In this document: positions 10,190 to 19,504 of the stretch, one piece after another
How positions within the stretch are numbered: position 1 is the stretch's first letter
How the letters are laid out: each line of letters starts with the position of its first letter
From: an uncultured Leptolyngbyaceae cyanobacterium
Lineage (GTDB): Bacteria > Cyanobacteriota > Cyanobacteriia > Leptolyngbyales > Leptolyngbyaceae
Length of the DNA stretch: 64,000 bases
Direction of reading: 5' to 3'
Assembly (NCBI GenBank): GCA_938023035.1
Contig: CALIDI010000018.1
Location: 62,001 to 126,000 of the forward strand
Translations under genes and position numbers: made by a program
Notes under the pieces: model-generated
Databases searched by the model: none
The model's input: the letters and a program-made list of their open reading frames with translations, nothing else
What the model was told of the DNA's origin: nothing

Positions 10190-10852
10190 TAGTATCAGTA
10201 GAGAAGAAAATTGCAAGTTAGTCAGGCACAGCAAGAAATCTATTCTTATAAACTCTTTTAGAAGTTAAGGTGGCTATTGCTTCAATGACTTTGCCTCAGA
10301 GGAAGGAGAAAATTAAATACAACCAAAGTTTAAGTAAATTACTTGGTCGATCAAGCGGCCAATTTAAGAACCAGATAACTTTAAACTGGAGTGAGGCTGG
10401 TAGCTAGTCTAGCCGCGATCGCGCGCGAGCTAAAGGGGTAAAACGGCAACATCGTTCATCTGTCGTAATCTATGACCCTTTTGTTCCTTGGCCAGTGGAA
10501 CTGATTGAATAACAAAATTTGAACATACTCCTTTCCCAGAACGGGCAAGCTTCACACTCAGATTTTTGATTTGCAGTCCCCTCTTCTCCCCTGGTGGGAG
10601 GAGGGGAGCCGAGCCATCTCAAAGTTCCTCTTCCTCCTTGGAAGAGGGATTAGAGCCATCCGGGCATACCAGAAAAGGGGGCGGGCAAAAGTGACATGCA
10701 CCCCAGGCCACAGCACGCAGGATGGCTTGCAGCGAAATAACTCTGGCCAAACTTTCCGGAAAGTAGTTGTGTTCGTCGTAACAATGACTGAGGCTTGCTG
10801 TATCCGTATCCATGTGCCTGTACTTCTACAAAGGATTGTCTGTGCATAAGCT
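10190..10852. other. Intergenic region upstream of the exopolysaccharide cluster
   Basis: Holds a degenerate family A repeat (about 10569-10699). The part before it (10230-10560) is AT-rich with no recognised gene. A promoter for the export gene at 10853 is expected here but no convincing -35/-10 pair was found. Confidence 0.4.
10569..10699. repeat. Family A MITE-like repeat, left end decayed
   Basis: The right end is intact: GGGCAAAAGTGACATGC ending at 10699, preceded by CCGGGCATACCAGAAAAGGG as in the copies near 25.9 and 54.0 kb. The internal inverted segments (CCCCTCTTCTCCCC / GGAGGAGGGG; CTCTTCCTCCTTGGAAGAGG) are present. Compared with the complete 152-bp copies, about 14 bases after TTTGCAG are missing and the left terminal repeat is not recognisable. 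Confidence 0.7.
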
Positions 10853-12403
10853 ATGCGTCATTCAAATATCAGATTCTGCTCCAAAAACCAGGTATTGCGA
10901 ATAACGAAGAGAACCAGAACCGATCAGTCGATCGTGAGTGGGGAGATTGCTACCCCAGTGAAATCGGGACAAGGGCGATTAGCCGGGTTTGGTGCGTTGG
11001 CGGTTTTCACGCTATCGCTAAGTGGGGGTGGGAGTTTTGCGATCGCACAAGCTATGCCAAGTGGCTCTGCTCCTCTCATGCTGGCCCAAGCAGTGCTACC
11101 CGTTGATGATGACTATGTTCTCGGTGCGGGCGATCGGCTCAAGATCGATTTCCTCACCATTCCCGAATTTAGTGCAGAATATCAGGTCTTGCCCAGTGGT
11201 GCCCTGAATCTTCCGCTGGTTGGCAATGTCTCGGTGCGAGGCCGCTCAATGCAGCAGGCATCAGCACTGATTTCAGCGCGATATGCTGCCGTAGTGCAGC
11301 GGCCAGTAGTGAACCTGACGCTGCTGTCCGCCCGTCCAGTGCGCGTGGCGATCGCCGGCGAGGTCAACCGTCCTGGTTCTTACACTATCAGTGTCCCAGC
11401 GGGGACAGGCGAGAGTATCATTCCCAGCATTTCACGAACCATTCAACTCGCAGAAGGACTCACCCAATCCGCCAATTTACGCCAAGTGCGAATTCGGCGC
11501 ACATCCGTAGCCGGCGGAGCGGCTTCCCAAGAGTTTACCGTTGACCTCTGGCAACTGGTGCAAACCGGCGATTTGTCCCAAGATATTCCCCTACGAGATG
11601 GGGATAGCATTTTGATTCCGGCAACAGCCACCGTTGATCTGGCGGAAGCCCGCCAGCTCGCAGCGGCAAACTTGGCCGCGCGAAATAACCGTCCTCTTAA
11701 GATTACCGTCGTGGGAGAGGTCTATCGACCAGGGCCTTACACCCTGATTGAAGGCAACATTAGCCAACGCGATCAACTGATTAATCCCAATCTGTTGCAA
11801 GTTCCCAGTGTGACTCGTGCAATTCAAGTGGCTGGCGGCATTACTCAATTAGCTGATGTACGCAATGTGCAGGTGCGCCGATTGACTCGCAGTGGCCCCA
11901 CTCAAGTTATTAATCTCGACTTTTGGAAGCTCTTAAAAGAAGGCGATGTGCTGCAAGATTTACCCCTGCAAGATGGAGATACAATTGAAATTCCTGTAGC
12001 AAGTAAGCTGAATGAGAGTGAAGTCTCTGAACTCGCTTCTGCCAGTTTTTCACCTGAAAAAATTACTGTCAATGTGGTGGGAGAAGTGGAGAGAGCAGGA
12101 GCAATTTTAGTGCCACCAAATACACCGCTTAATCAAGCTTTATTGACAGCCGGAGGGTTTAATCGGAGAGCCAAAAAACGTTCTGTCACATTAATTAGAT
12201 TGAATCCAAACGGTACTGTTGTAAAACGAGATGTGGACATTGATTTAGCTCAAGCTGTTAGCGAACAATCAAACCCACCCCTTCGCAATAATGACATTGT
12301 TGTTGTAAAAAAGAGTGGATTGGCTGCCTTTAGTGATAGCGTTAGCTCTGTCTTAAGCCCATTGGGAGGCATTCTTGGAATTCTCAGAATTTTTGGCCTC
12401 TAA
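10853..12403 (+). CDS. Polysaccharide export protein (Wza-like, SLBB domains)
   Basis: A 516-residue outer-membrane polysaccharide export protein. A hydrophobic signal (FGALAVFTLSLSGGGSFAIA, about 46-65) is followed by the Poly_export domain at about 83-165 (DDYVLGAGDRLKIDFLTIPE, then LPLVGNVSVRGRSMQQA). Three SLBB domains follow at about 167-255, 285-375 and 396-480, each starting with a V-x-GEV-x-RPG or similar turn (IAGEVNRPGSYTI, VVGEVYRPGPYTL, VVGEVERAGAILV). In Wza systems this forms the exit channel. The 43 residues ahead of the signal are unusually long, so a later start (for example the GTG at 10934) is possible. It opens an EPS cluster with the genes at 13004, 14149 and 16476. Confidence 0.9.
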   Translation: MRHSNIRFCSKNQVLRITKRTRTDQSIVSGEIATPVKSGQGRLAGFGALAVFTLSLSGGGSFAIAQAMPSGSAPLMLAQAVLPVDDDYVLGAGDRLKIDFLTIPEFSAEYQVLPSGALNLPLVGNVSVRGRSMQQASALISARYAAVVQRPVVNLTLLSARPVRVAIAGEVNRPGSYTISVPAGTGESIIPSISRTIQLAEGLTQSANLRQVRIRRTSVAGGAASQEFTVDLWQLVQTGDLSQDIPLRDGDSILIPATATVDLAEARQLAAANLAARNNRPLKITVVGEVYRPGPYTLIEGNISQRDQLINPNLLQVPSVTRAIQVAGGITQLADVRNVQVRRLTRSGPTQVINLDFWKLLKEGDVLQDLPLQDGDTIEIPVASKLNESEVSELASASFSPEKITVNVVGEVERAGAILVPPNTPLNQALLTAGGFNRRAKKRSVTLIRLNPNGTVVKRDVDIDLAQAVSEQSNPPLRNNDIVVVKKSGLAAFSDSVSSVLSPLGGILGILRIFGL

Positions 12404-13003
12404 TGTCTAAAATGTTCAGCATCTGAGTATTTATCTACTCAAATTAGGTTGCGATTGAGTTTGGAAAAAGAAATTCATTCACGATTTGACTGCATTCTCT
12501 TGGGATTATCTTCTTACCAAGCTATCTGAAAAATAATGGAACTTCGTCGGATGCATGTTACTCTTGCCCTCACCCTAAATCCCTCTCCCAATTTGGAAGA
12601 GAGACTTTGAGATGGCTCGGCCTCCCTTCTCCTAAATTGGGAGCAGGGGCTGGGGGCTGAGGGCCTGCAAAGGTGACATACTCTCACTTCGTTTCCGTTA
12701 TTTTGCTTCTTTTTATACTTGGAAAGTTTTGTAAGAAAGAGACCATTTATCCCATGTTTCCACTCGATTTTTAATTGTTTTCTCTCTTAATTCTCTGACG
12801 GATTAAAGAATCTGTAAAGCCATGACCAAGATTTCATTGGTTCCAGAGAAAAGATAGATAATCAAACCGATTGGGTCACCTACCAGCCTCATGTTTAGTC
12901 TGTTGAAATCTGACAACTAAACCTGCGGAGAGTATCAAGTTGCTGTCCTCAGAAAGCAGCTAATTCTTCAAGATACTGTCTGAAACTAAGCTGGTCTCTA
13001 GCA
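12404..13003. other. Intergenic region inside the EPS cluster
   Basis: Contains a family A repeat (12552-12680). Near the downstream gene there is an inverted repeat GTTTAGT (12893-12899) / ACTAAAC (12916-12922) that could be a hairpin or regulator site. The gap suggests the glycosyltransferase-Wzc-transferase genes have their own promoter. Confidence 0.4.
12552..12680. repeat. Family A MITE-like repeat, reverse orientation, slightly shortened
   Basis: 129 bp. Ends form an imperfect inverted repeat: TGCATGTTACTCTTGCCC at the left and, reading the other strand from the right, TATGTCACCTTTGCAGGCCC. Inside are TCTCCCAATTTGGAAGAGA and CTTCTCCTAAATTGGGAGCA. Orientation is opposite to the copies at 25845 and 53974. 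Confidence 0.75.
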
Positions 13004-14125
13004 ATGAAAATCGCCCTTGTCCACGACTATCTGACACAGCCCGGTGGAGCTGAACGAGTCTTTGAATTACTCTGCAAACGGCTTCCCGAAGCAGATATAT
13101 ACACCTCTCTCTACGACCCTAAGCGGACGATCGATCTCGGCGATCGCGTAGTGCGAACAAGCGCTCTGCAGCACTTGCCAGGCGCAACGAAGTACTTTCG
13201 GGTACTGGCTCCCTTCTACTACCCGGTCTTTCGTACGCTAGACTTGCAAGCCTATGACCTGGTGATTAGTAGTAGTACCAGCTTTGCTAAAGCTGTTCGC
13301 AAGCGACCTGATGCCAAGCACATTTGCTTTTGCCACAATGTCACCCGCTTTTTGTGGGATACCCAAAGCTACCTGCGAGAATACAGCCACTACCGCCGCT
13401 TCTATCCGCTGCTAGAAAAGGTGTTTAAGGTCATGCGGCAGTATGACCTGAAGTACGCCCAGGAACCTGACCTGTATATCGCCAATTCCAGCATTGTAGC
13501 CAAGCGCATTCGCCAAATCTATGGCAAGCACGCAGTGGTGATTAACTATCCGATTGATGTCAATCGGTTCACCTTCTCCGATCGCAAATCTGACTTCTTC
13601 CTTGCCTCTGCCCGCATGATCAGCTACAAGCGGCTGGATATCATTATCGAAGCCTTTAACTGGTTGGGCTGGAAGCTACGGATTACCGGCGATGGGCCAG
13701 AACGGGAGCGGCTGCAAGCTCAAGCCATGGAGAACGTGGAATTTTTAGGGCATGTCACGGATACCAAACGGGCTCAACTCATGGCCGAGGCTCAAGCGGT
13801 GGTGGTAGCGGCGCTGGAAGATTATGGGCTGGTTCCAATTGAAGCGAATGCCAGTGGCACTCCCGTAATTGCCTATGGAGCTGGGGGCGTATTGGATACT
13901 CAAATCCCTGGAAAAACGGGTTTATTTTTTAACCGCCAGACCCCAGAGGCGATCCAATCTACTTTGCTCACAGCCGCCACGATTTCTTGGGATTATCACG
14001 CCATTCGCCAGCATGCGGTGAGTCAGTTCTCAGAAGCGGCCTTCTTTAGCAAGGTCGAGCAGCTTTTAGCGCAGGTTGATTTAAGTCAATCGGTGCAAAT
14101 TCAGGAGTTGCAGACAACAGCATAG
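13004..14125 (+). CDS. Glycosyltransferase (GT4/GT-B type), exopolysaccharide synthesis
   Basis: A 373-residue GT-B glycosyltransferase that would transfer a sugar from a nucleotide donor onto the lipid-linked polysaccharide repeat unit. The acceptor-side start is KIALVHDYLTQPGGAERVFE. The donor domain has FFLASARMISYKRLDIIIEA, ITGDGPERERL and the E-x7-E motif in EDYGLVPIEANASGTPVIAY, typical of the GT4 family. Its position between the Wza-like gene and the Wzc-like gene (23 bases upstream of the latter) ties it to EPS assembly. Sugar specificity cannot be read from the sequence. Confidence 0.88.
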   Translation: MKIALVHDYLTQPGGAERVFELLCKRLPEADIYTSLYDPKRTIDLGDRVVRTSALQHLPGATKYFRVLAPFYYPVFRTLDLQAYDLVISSSTSFAKAVRKRPDAKHICFCHNVTRFLWDTQSYLREYSHYRRFYPLLEKVFKVMRQYDLKYAQEPDLYIANSSIVAKRIRQIYGKHAVVINYPIDVNRFTFSDRKSDFFLASARMISYKRLDIIIEAFNWLGWKLRITGDGPERERLQAQAMENVEFLGHVTDTKRAQLMAEAQAVVVAALEDYGLVPIEANASGTPVIAYGAGGVLDTQIPGKTGLFFNRQTPEAIQSTLLTAATISWDYHAIRQHAVSQFSEAAFFSKVEQLLAQVDLSQSVQIQELQTTA

Positions 14126-14148
14126 CTCTCTAAAGGAAGTAAAAAGGG

Positions 14149-16380
14149 ATGCAAACCACTCTCACGAATGTGAATCCGCCAGAGACTGATGCGGGTTATG
14201 GGCAGTTACTTGCGATTGTCTGGCGGCGGCGCTACTGGCTACTAGGTGTGATGGGGGCTGCTGTCACCCTGGCAGGACTCTATACCCTGCGACAAGCACC
14301 GACTTACCTCAGTGCGCTACAACTATTAGTTGAGCCAAACTATCGAGGCCGCTCCGATAATTACCGGCAGGATCGGCTTGAGAATGAATTTGCTGATAGT
14401 AATGTTGAGGTGGACACGGCGACACAAATTAGTCTGATGCAAAGCTCTGCCCTGGTACAACGGGCAATGAAACTTTTGCAGCCAGAATACCCAGAGTTTG
14501 ACCCCAATGATCCCGCGGGGGTTGTGGCCTTTAAGCGATCGCTCTCTGTGGGGCAGGTCGCCCAAAGTGGCAAAAAAAATAGCGAAACTAAAATCTTTCA
14601 GGTCACTTACACCAGCAACGATCCACTGAAAACGCAGCGGGTCTTGCAGACCATGCAACAGGTTTATCTTGATTACAACCTAGAGCAACAGAAAGCACGA
14701 CTGGTGCGGGGGCTATCCTTCGTCAATCAACAAATTCCACAAATTGAAAGGAAGGTGAAGCAGTCAGAAGCAGCTCTGGAAAAATTCCGCCGGGAGCAGG
14801 AATTGCTGGATCCCGCCCTTCAGGGTAAAGCTCAGACCGATATGTTAAACCAGGTGCAACAGCAACGGCAGGCGAATCTGGTGCAGTTGCAAGAGTTGCG
14901 GAGTCGTTTCACCAGTCTGCAACAACAAGTGGCTCTGTCTCCCCAGCAGGCTTTAGTCGCTTCACGTTTGAGCCAATCAGCGCGCTACCAGACCTTACTA
15001 GGGGAAATTCAAAAAACGGAACTGGCCCTGACCCAGCAGCGTGTCCGGTTTAAGGACAATACCCCCTATGTGCAACAAGTGCTGGATTTACGCCAACGCC
15101 AGGTGAATCTGCTACAAACGGAAGTGCAACGCATTTTAGGCAGCGCAGCCCCAGCGGCAAGTGGTGAAGGGTTACTTTCCCAGGGGCAACTGACCGGGCT
15201 GGATCTTAGCTTGATTGGGCAATTGGTAGAAACTCAAGTGGGGCTGCAATCAGCAGAGGCGCGGGAGCGCAGCTTGACCACTGTTGAGCAGGTGTTACGT
15301 GAAGAACTCAAGCGATTTCCAGAACTGCTGGCGGAGTTTGGTCGGTTACAGCCAGAGGCAGATCTCAGTCGAGAAACCTTGAAACAACTGCTCAAGGCCC
15401 AGCAAGATATTGGCCTGGAGATTGCCCGTGGCGGCTTTGATTGGCAGGTGGTGGAAGAGGCGCAGATTGGCCAAAAAACAGGCCCCAGTATGACGCGCAA
15501 TTTACTCCTGGGAGGGATTGCCGGACTATTGCTAGGTGGCGTGGCAGCCTTTTTGCGTGAGGCGATTGATGATGCGGTGCATACTTCCGATGATTTGAAA
15601 AAGCAGGTGCCGGTTCCTTTATTAGGGGTTGTGCCCAAATTGGCGATCGCCAGCGAGGAGGATCAGCCACTGATCAATTTACCCTTTCGCAAACCAGCTA
15701 CCAGCCTCAACCCAGCCATTACAAATGTGGTGCAGTGGCCACCGTTTCGCGAATCGATGGATTTGCTCTATCAAAACATTCAACTGTTGAGTTTAACCAG
15801 TCCCCTCCATTCTCTGGTGCTAACTTCTGCTTTGGCAGGAGAAGGCAAATCAACCTTGATTTTGGGGCTGGCGATTAGTGCAGCCCGCTTGCATCAGCGG
15901 GTGATGTTAATTGATGCCGATTTACGTCGCCCCAGCCTGCACAAACTGTTGAATCTACCCAACGACCGTGGGCTTTCAACCCTGCTGAGTAGTAACACTC
16001 CCTTACCACCACAGATCAATACCCAAAGCTCTCATTTGCGCAGCAATATCTCGGTGCTAACCGCAGGTCCAACACCCTCTGACCCGGCTAAATTGCTCAG
16101 TTCACCCCGCATGCGCGAGGTGATGAACCACTTCGAGCAGCATTATGACCTAGTTTTACTTGATGCCCCGCCCGTGCTAGGTCTGGTCGATGCCATGCTG
16201 GTGGCTACTTGTTCCAGTGGGGTGCTGATGGTGGGACGCATTAACCAGGTCACCCGCACAGAGTTAACCCAGGCAACGGCTATGCTCAATCGATTGAACG
16301 TTATCGGAGTTGTGGCGAATGGTGCAACTTACCAGGCACGCAGTAATTCTGTTTATCAAACAGCCACGACCATTGACTGA
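14149..16380 (+). CDS. Wzc-like chain-length regulator / tyrosine autokinase
   Basis: A 743-residue polysaccharide co-polymerase of the inner membrane. A Wzz domain begins near 15, with a first membrane helix (YWLLGVMGAAVTLAGLYTL, about 29-47), a long periplasmic coiled coil (about 175-420) and a second helix (NLLLGGIAGLLLGGVAAFL, about 448-466). The cytosolic BY-kinase domain has Walker A AGEGKST (Lys567), Walker A' LIDADLRRP (Asp589/591) and Walker B LVLLDAPP (Asp672). The tail ends with only two tyrosines (Y728, Y736), fewer than the Tyr cluster of E. coli Wzc. An AAAGGAAG ribosome site precedes the ATG. A cognate Wzb-like phosphatase gene is in the window but far away (63317-63802). Confidence 0.92.
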   Translation: MQTTLTNVNPPETDAGYGQLLAIVWRRRYWLLGVMGAAVTLAGLYTLRQAPTYLSALQLLVEPNYRGRSDNYRQDRLENEFADSNVEVDTATQISLMQSSALVQRAMKLLQPEYPEFDPNDPAGVVAFKRSLSVGQVAQSGKKNSETKIFQVTYTSNDPLKTQRVLQTMQQVYLDYNLEQQKARLVRGLSFVNQQIPQIERKVKQSEAALEKFRREQELLDPALQGKAQTDMLNQVQQQRQANLVQLQELRSRFTSLQQQVALSPQQALVASRLSQSARYQTLLGEIQKTELALTQQRVRFKDNTPYVQQVLDLRQRQVNLLQTEVQRILGSAAPAASGEGLLSQGQLTGLDLSLIGQLVETQVGLQSAEARERSLTTVEQVLREELKRFPELLAEFGRLQPEADLSRETLKQLLKAQQDIGLEIARGGFDWQVVEEAQIGQKTGPSMTRNLLLGGIAGLLLGGVAAFLREAIDDAVHTSDDLKKQVPVPLLGVVPKLAIASEEDQPLINLPFRKPATSLNPAITNVVQWPPFRESMDLLYQNIQLLSLTSPLHSLVLTSALAGEGKSTLILGLAISAARLHQRVMLIDADLRRPSLHKLLNLPNDRGLSTLLSSNTPLPPQINTQSSHLRSNISVLTAGPTPSDPAKLLSSPRMREVMNHFEQHYDLVLLDAPPVLGLVDAMLVATCSSGVLMVGRINQVTRTELTQATAMLNRLNVIGVVANGATYQARSNSVYQTATTID

Positions 16381-16475
16381 TCAAATGAATCAGGCCCAAA
16401 CACAGTTCCCATGCAACCAGAAACCTAAAACCCAAAATCCATTGTTCTTTCTTCATTCGTTCTTTGCTAACGCTT

Positions 16476-17399
16476 ATGACTCTCTCTATGCATTCACAAA
16501 CTCTTCCTCAAACGCTGACCGAGCAGCCAAGACTGTCTCCGCAGGGCTATGCTTTGATCTGGCGGCAGCGTAAGTTGGTGGTTTGGCTGACACCACCGCG
16601 CCCAGATTGCATTTTGCTACCACCGCTGCAACATACTGATCGCCTGATGGCATGCCTGGCAAAATCCCCAGTTGACCGGGTAAAACTGTCTCTTTCCATG
16701 GATGCTGCCCATCTCACTTTTTGGGCAAATATCTGTGAACAAGCTAAGAAGCCTGTCTATCTCAGGTTGCCTTCTACCCCAAACCTGCCGCAAAAATTCT
16801 GTCCGCAAGGTTGGTGGCTAAAACGTAGCTTTGATTGGTGGATGGCGGCGGCCCTGTTGGTGTTGTTTAGCCCCTTGATGGCAATTATTGCGCTGCTGGT
16901 TAAAATCTCATCGCCTGGCCCGATCTTCTTCAGCCAATGGCGCGTAGGAGAGCGCGGTAAACTCTTTCGCATTATTAAGTTCCGCACGATGGTAGTGGAT
17001 GCGGAGCAACTCCACCATCAAGTTATGGGACGTCAAACAGGCTTACATAAGCTCAAAAATGATCCCAGGGTGACACCTGTGGGGCGGTGGCTCCGCAAGC
17101 TGAGCTTAGATGAGTTGCCCCAACTATGGAATGTGCTGCGCGGCGAGATGAGTCTAGTCGGGCCTCGCCCTTGGGCGCTCTATGATGCTGTGCGGATCGG
17201 TACAGCTCAGCGGCAGCGGCTCAATGCCCTTCCTGGCATTACTGGGGCTTGGCAGGTCAATGGGCGATCGCACCTCCTTGATCTCAACTTGGTAAATAGC
17301 TGCGACCTCAACTACCTTCGCACTTGGTCTCTCTGGCAAGACCTCAAGTTCCTGGTGCTGACCATTCCTAAGGTATTGACCGGCTTTGGGGCTTACTAA
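16476..17399 (+). CDS. Priming sugar-phosphate transferase (WbaP/PglC family)
   Basis: A 307-residue polyprenyl-phosphate phosphoglycosyl transferase that starts the EPS repeat unit. One membrane segment ([20 protein letters not shown], near 122) is followed by the catalytic domain, with [50 protein letters not shown] and [13 protein letters not shown]. The four N-terminal helices of full-length WbaP are absent; instead there is a soluble N-terminal region of about 110 residues with no recognised family. The ATG at 16476 is the first good start. It lies 95 bases after the Wzc-like gene, as the last gene of the cluster. Confidence 0.9.
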   Translation: MTLSMHSQTLPQTLTEQPRLSPQGYALIWRQRKLVVWLTPPRPDCILLPPLQHTDRLMACLAKSPVDRVKLSLSMDAAHLTFWANICEQAKKPVYLRLPSTPNLPQKFCPQGWWLKRSFDWWMAAALLVLFSPLMAIIALLVKISSPGPIFFSQWRVGERGKLFRIIKFRTMVVDAEQLHHQVMGRQTGLHKLKNDPRVTPVGRWLRKLSLDELPQLWNVLRGEMSLVGPRPWALYDAVRIGTAQRQRLNALPGITGAWQVNGRSHLLDLNLVNSCDLNYLRTWSLWQDLKFLVLTIPKVLTGFGAY

Positions 17400-17617
17400 T
17401 CACTATCCTACGGTGCTATCAGTCACCCCAGGGAGTCAGAATGGTGTTACTTGAAGCGTTCTCCCAGAGGGTTGCCAGGGCATGACTCTGTATTCTCTGT
17501 GCCTCTGGGAGAAACACCTCGTTCTTCAGCGGATTAACCCCCACTTTAGAACCGACGCCCCCGAACTCTGCCTTCACATTACACTTAGAACTGCTCCTCG
17601 ATTGGAGGCTGCGATCG

Positions 17618-18121
17618 TTACTGGGCTAATTTCACCAGGGCATTTTTAACCGTAGCCGGAAGTTGCCGCATAATCTTGCCCTTCTCACGGTCTACGCCCA
17701 CCAGGGTGACACGAGCAGTGACAAATAACTCAGGGCGATCTGCCGCTTGAATTTGGTAATCCCAATTGATCCGTACCCCCTCCATATCTGTCATGCGGGT
17801 GCGCACTAAGACTGAATCCCCCATTCGTACAGCTTGGTGATACCGAATCGACATCTCGACGACAGGTAAGTCACAACCCAGCGCAACTAGGTCAGCAAAA
17901 TCAATGCCAATCGACTTAAGACAAGCAACTCTAGCCTCTTCCATCCAGGCAATGTAGGTGCCATGCCATGCCACACCTGCATAGTCGGTATGGTGTGGAT
18001 AGGTAGTGACTGGATACTCAAACCAATAACCACTTTCACCCTGCTGGAGTCGATCTAGCGTGCTACCTGCTCGTAACTGAGGTGATTGATCGCGAATTTC
18101 TACCATATCCTGAGCATGCAA
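17618..18121 (-). CDS. Hotdog-fold acyl-CoA thioesterase (4HBT/YbgC type)
   Basis: A 167-residue single-hotdog thioesterase. The active-site signature is HTDYAGVAWHGTYIAWMEEA (about 42-61), with the catalytic Asp in D-Y-x-G-V-x-x-H-x-x-Y, followed by VVEMSIRYHQAVRMGDSV and a C-terminal strand TARVTLVGVDREKGKI. It hydrolyses an acyl- or aryl-CoA thioester; substrate unknown. In cyanobacteria such proteins include the dihydroxynaphthoyl-CoA hydrolase of phylloquinone synthesis, but the length and sequence do not settle this. It stands alone, convergent with the EPS cluster. Confidence 0.82.
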   Translation of the reverse strand: MHAQDMVEIRDQSPQLRAGSTLDRLQQGESGYWFEYPVTTYPHHTDYAGVAWHGTYIAWMEEARVACLKSIGIDFADLVALGCDLPVVEMSIRYHQAVRMGDSVLVRTRMTDMEGVRINWDYQIQAADRPELFVTARVTLVGVDREKGKIMRQLPATVKNALVKLAQ

Positions 18122-18471
18122 TGAATGAGCTTAACGTTGCCCAAGTTCAAAAGGGTCGTTGTGGCTGTAAAAAAACGACAGGTTCTAAACAAAACTTGGG
18201 TTTGTTCCCTTTTATAGCACCTGGGTGCAGCGATTCTAACCTTGGTCAGTGAACTTTAAGATCACTGCGATCGCTCAAACACCTGAACTAGCAAGCTATC
18301 GCCGTCACTACGAGAAACATGACGATGGCGCGTGAGAGGACTTGCCCAACATCAGCGGTTGAGCACTGGGTTTTGACCTAAGCTTTCTGACCAACACTCT
18401 ACCTGGCTAAAATCCACTGGGCATAGTCGGGCTTACCCTGTTCTATCACCATCGACGATAAAGCCCATCCC
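18122..18471. other. Intergenic region with a family B repeat
   Basis: Promoter side of the thioesterase gene. Contains one copy of dispersed repeat family B (18297-18394). No gene seen. Confidence 0.4.
18297..18394. repeat. Family B dispersed repeat, copy 1
   Basis: About 98 bp, starting TATCGCCGTC and ending AGCTTTCTGACCAA. Shares CGGTTGAGCACT and AGCTTTCTGACC with copies at 37194 and 62368. All three copies are in the same orientation and non-coding. Confidence 0.65.
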
Positions 18472-18654
18472 TCAGGCAATTGGGCGCACATTTCCATAGC
18501 GGAGGGCATCCATTAACCACTCAACTGCCGCTATTTCAATATCTTCAAAGGATCGCATATCGAGCAATTGGCTAAGGCGACGTTCTTGGGCCATAGATAG
18601 ACAGCCAGAAGCAAGCGCATCATACACAACATCAAGTAGAGGGGTTGTCATCAT
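18472..18654 (-). CDS. Small conserved-looking helical protein, paralogue of the next gene
   Basis: A 60-residue protein from the first ATG of an ATG-ATG pair (18654/18651). Pattern: DVVYDALASGCLSMAQERRL, then LLDMRSFEDIEIAAVEWLM and DALRYGNVRP. It aligns without large gaps to the neighbouring 72-residue protein (L..G.LS/LT....L..LLD.....E.......L..AL+.G.V). Probably two to three helices, no cysteine motif except one Cys. I have seen such small proteins in cyanobacteria but know of no function. The gap to the upstream neighbour on the same strand is 136 bases. Confidence 0.6.
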   Translation of the reverse strand: MMTTPLLDVVYDALASGCLSMAQERRLSQLLDMRSFEDIEIAAVEWLMDALRYGNVRPIA

Positions 18655-18790
18655 GATTGATTTTGGCTTTTGAGAATTGAGAGGACGAGGAAAATAAGGA
18701 TAAATCTGTAAGGGAGGGGTAAAGGAGAGGCTGAGTCGGGGAGACCGGCAGCGGCAACCTTTTACCACTTTCCTCGGCTGACTGAACCCA

Positions 18791-19009
18791 TTACCCGTTT
18801 AAGCTAGAAAGCTCATTGGTGACTTGCACTCGCCCTTTACGTAAGGCATGGAGTAAGCGATCTAGCATTTGCCGATCCTCTTCGCTGCTGGTTTCGTCTA
18901 GCAGGATGGCTAATAGCCCATAGCGATCGGCAAGAGTAAGCTTACCTGTCTGGCTGACTTGGGCAAACAATTCTGAGGTGGCACCGGGTAGGGGGTAAAT
19001 AGTGAACAT
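18791..19009 (-). CDS. Small conserved-looking helical protein, paralogue of the previous gene
   Basis: A 72-residue protein: SELFAQVSQTGKLTLADRYG, then LLAILLDETSSEEDRQMLDR and LLHALRKGRVQV. It shares its layout with the 60-residue protein encoded just downstream. The short helical sequence with a basic C-terminal turn (ALRKGRV) could mediate protein or nucleic-acid contacts, but this is only a guess from composition. The ATG at 19009 is the only sensible start. The two genes look like an old tandem duplication. Confidence 0.62.
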   Translation of the reverse strand: MFTIYPLPGATSELFAQVSQTGKLTLADRYGLLAILLDETSSEEDRQMLDRLLHALRKGRVQVTNELSSLNG

Positions 19010-19504
19010 GGCCGATTCAGGAACTCGATGTTCTTAATATCGGTTGTTTTTTCTGCTGCATCGGTGATGCGGTCGGGAACTGCTTGGTGATTCTGACAGA
19101 AGCATTCTGTGACCACAAAGAGCATAGCTCTGTGATCAGAATGTAAACCGTGCGGTGATACTGCTCACAGGACAAGAATCCTGGCTATTGCCATTGCCAG
19201 ATCCCTGGTTCGATATGCGGTCTAGGAGATATGCAGTCTAGGAGTTTTGGCTGGCTCGATCCATAGCGACTTGATCGAGGACGGGGTGCAGGGATGAAGC
19301 TCCTGGTTGGGAGCAGCACCCACAGCCCCCTAACCCCAAATAGCCCCAACAACCGGGCGATCGCTACATAATCTGAGCTTTCACTACAGAGACACAGAGA
19401 AGTGCCCCTAGAGTCTCTAAGCGTTTGGGGCACTACAAGACTGGCAGTTTGTTTAATTGACGTGCCGACTTACCCTGCCTACTTTACGAGAAGTAGGCCA
19501 CACC

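Noticed and set aside
10571..10849. Open frames across the family A repeats (also near 12.6, 25.9 and 54.0 kb)
   Set aside because: They are produced by the repeat itself; the same repeat gives unrelated frames at each site.
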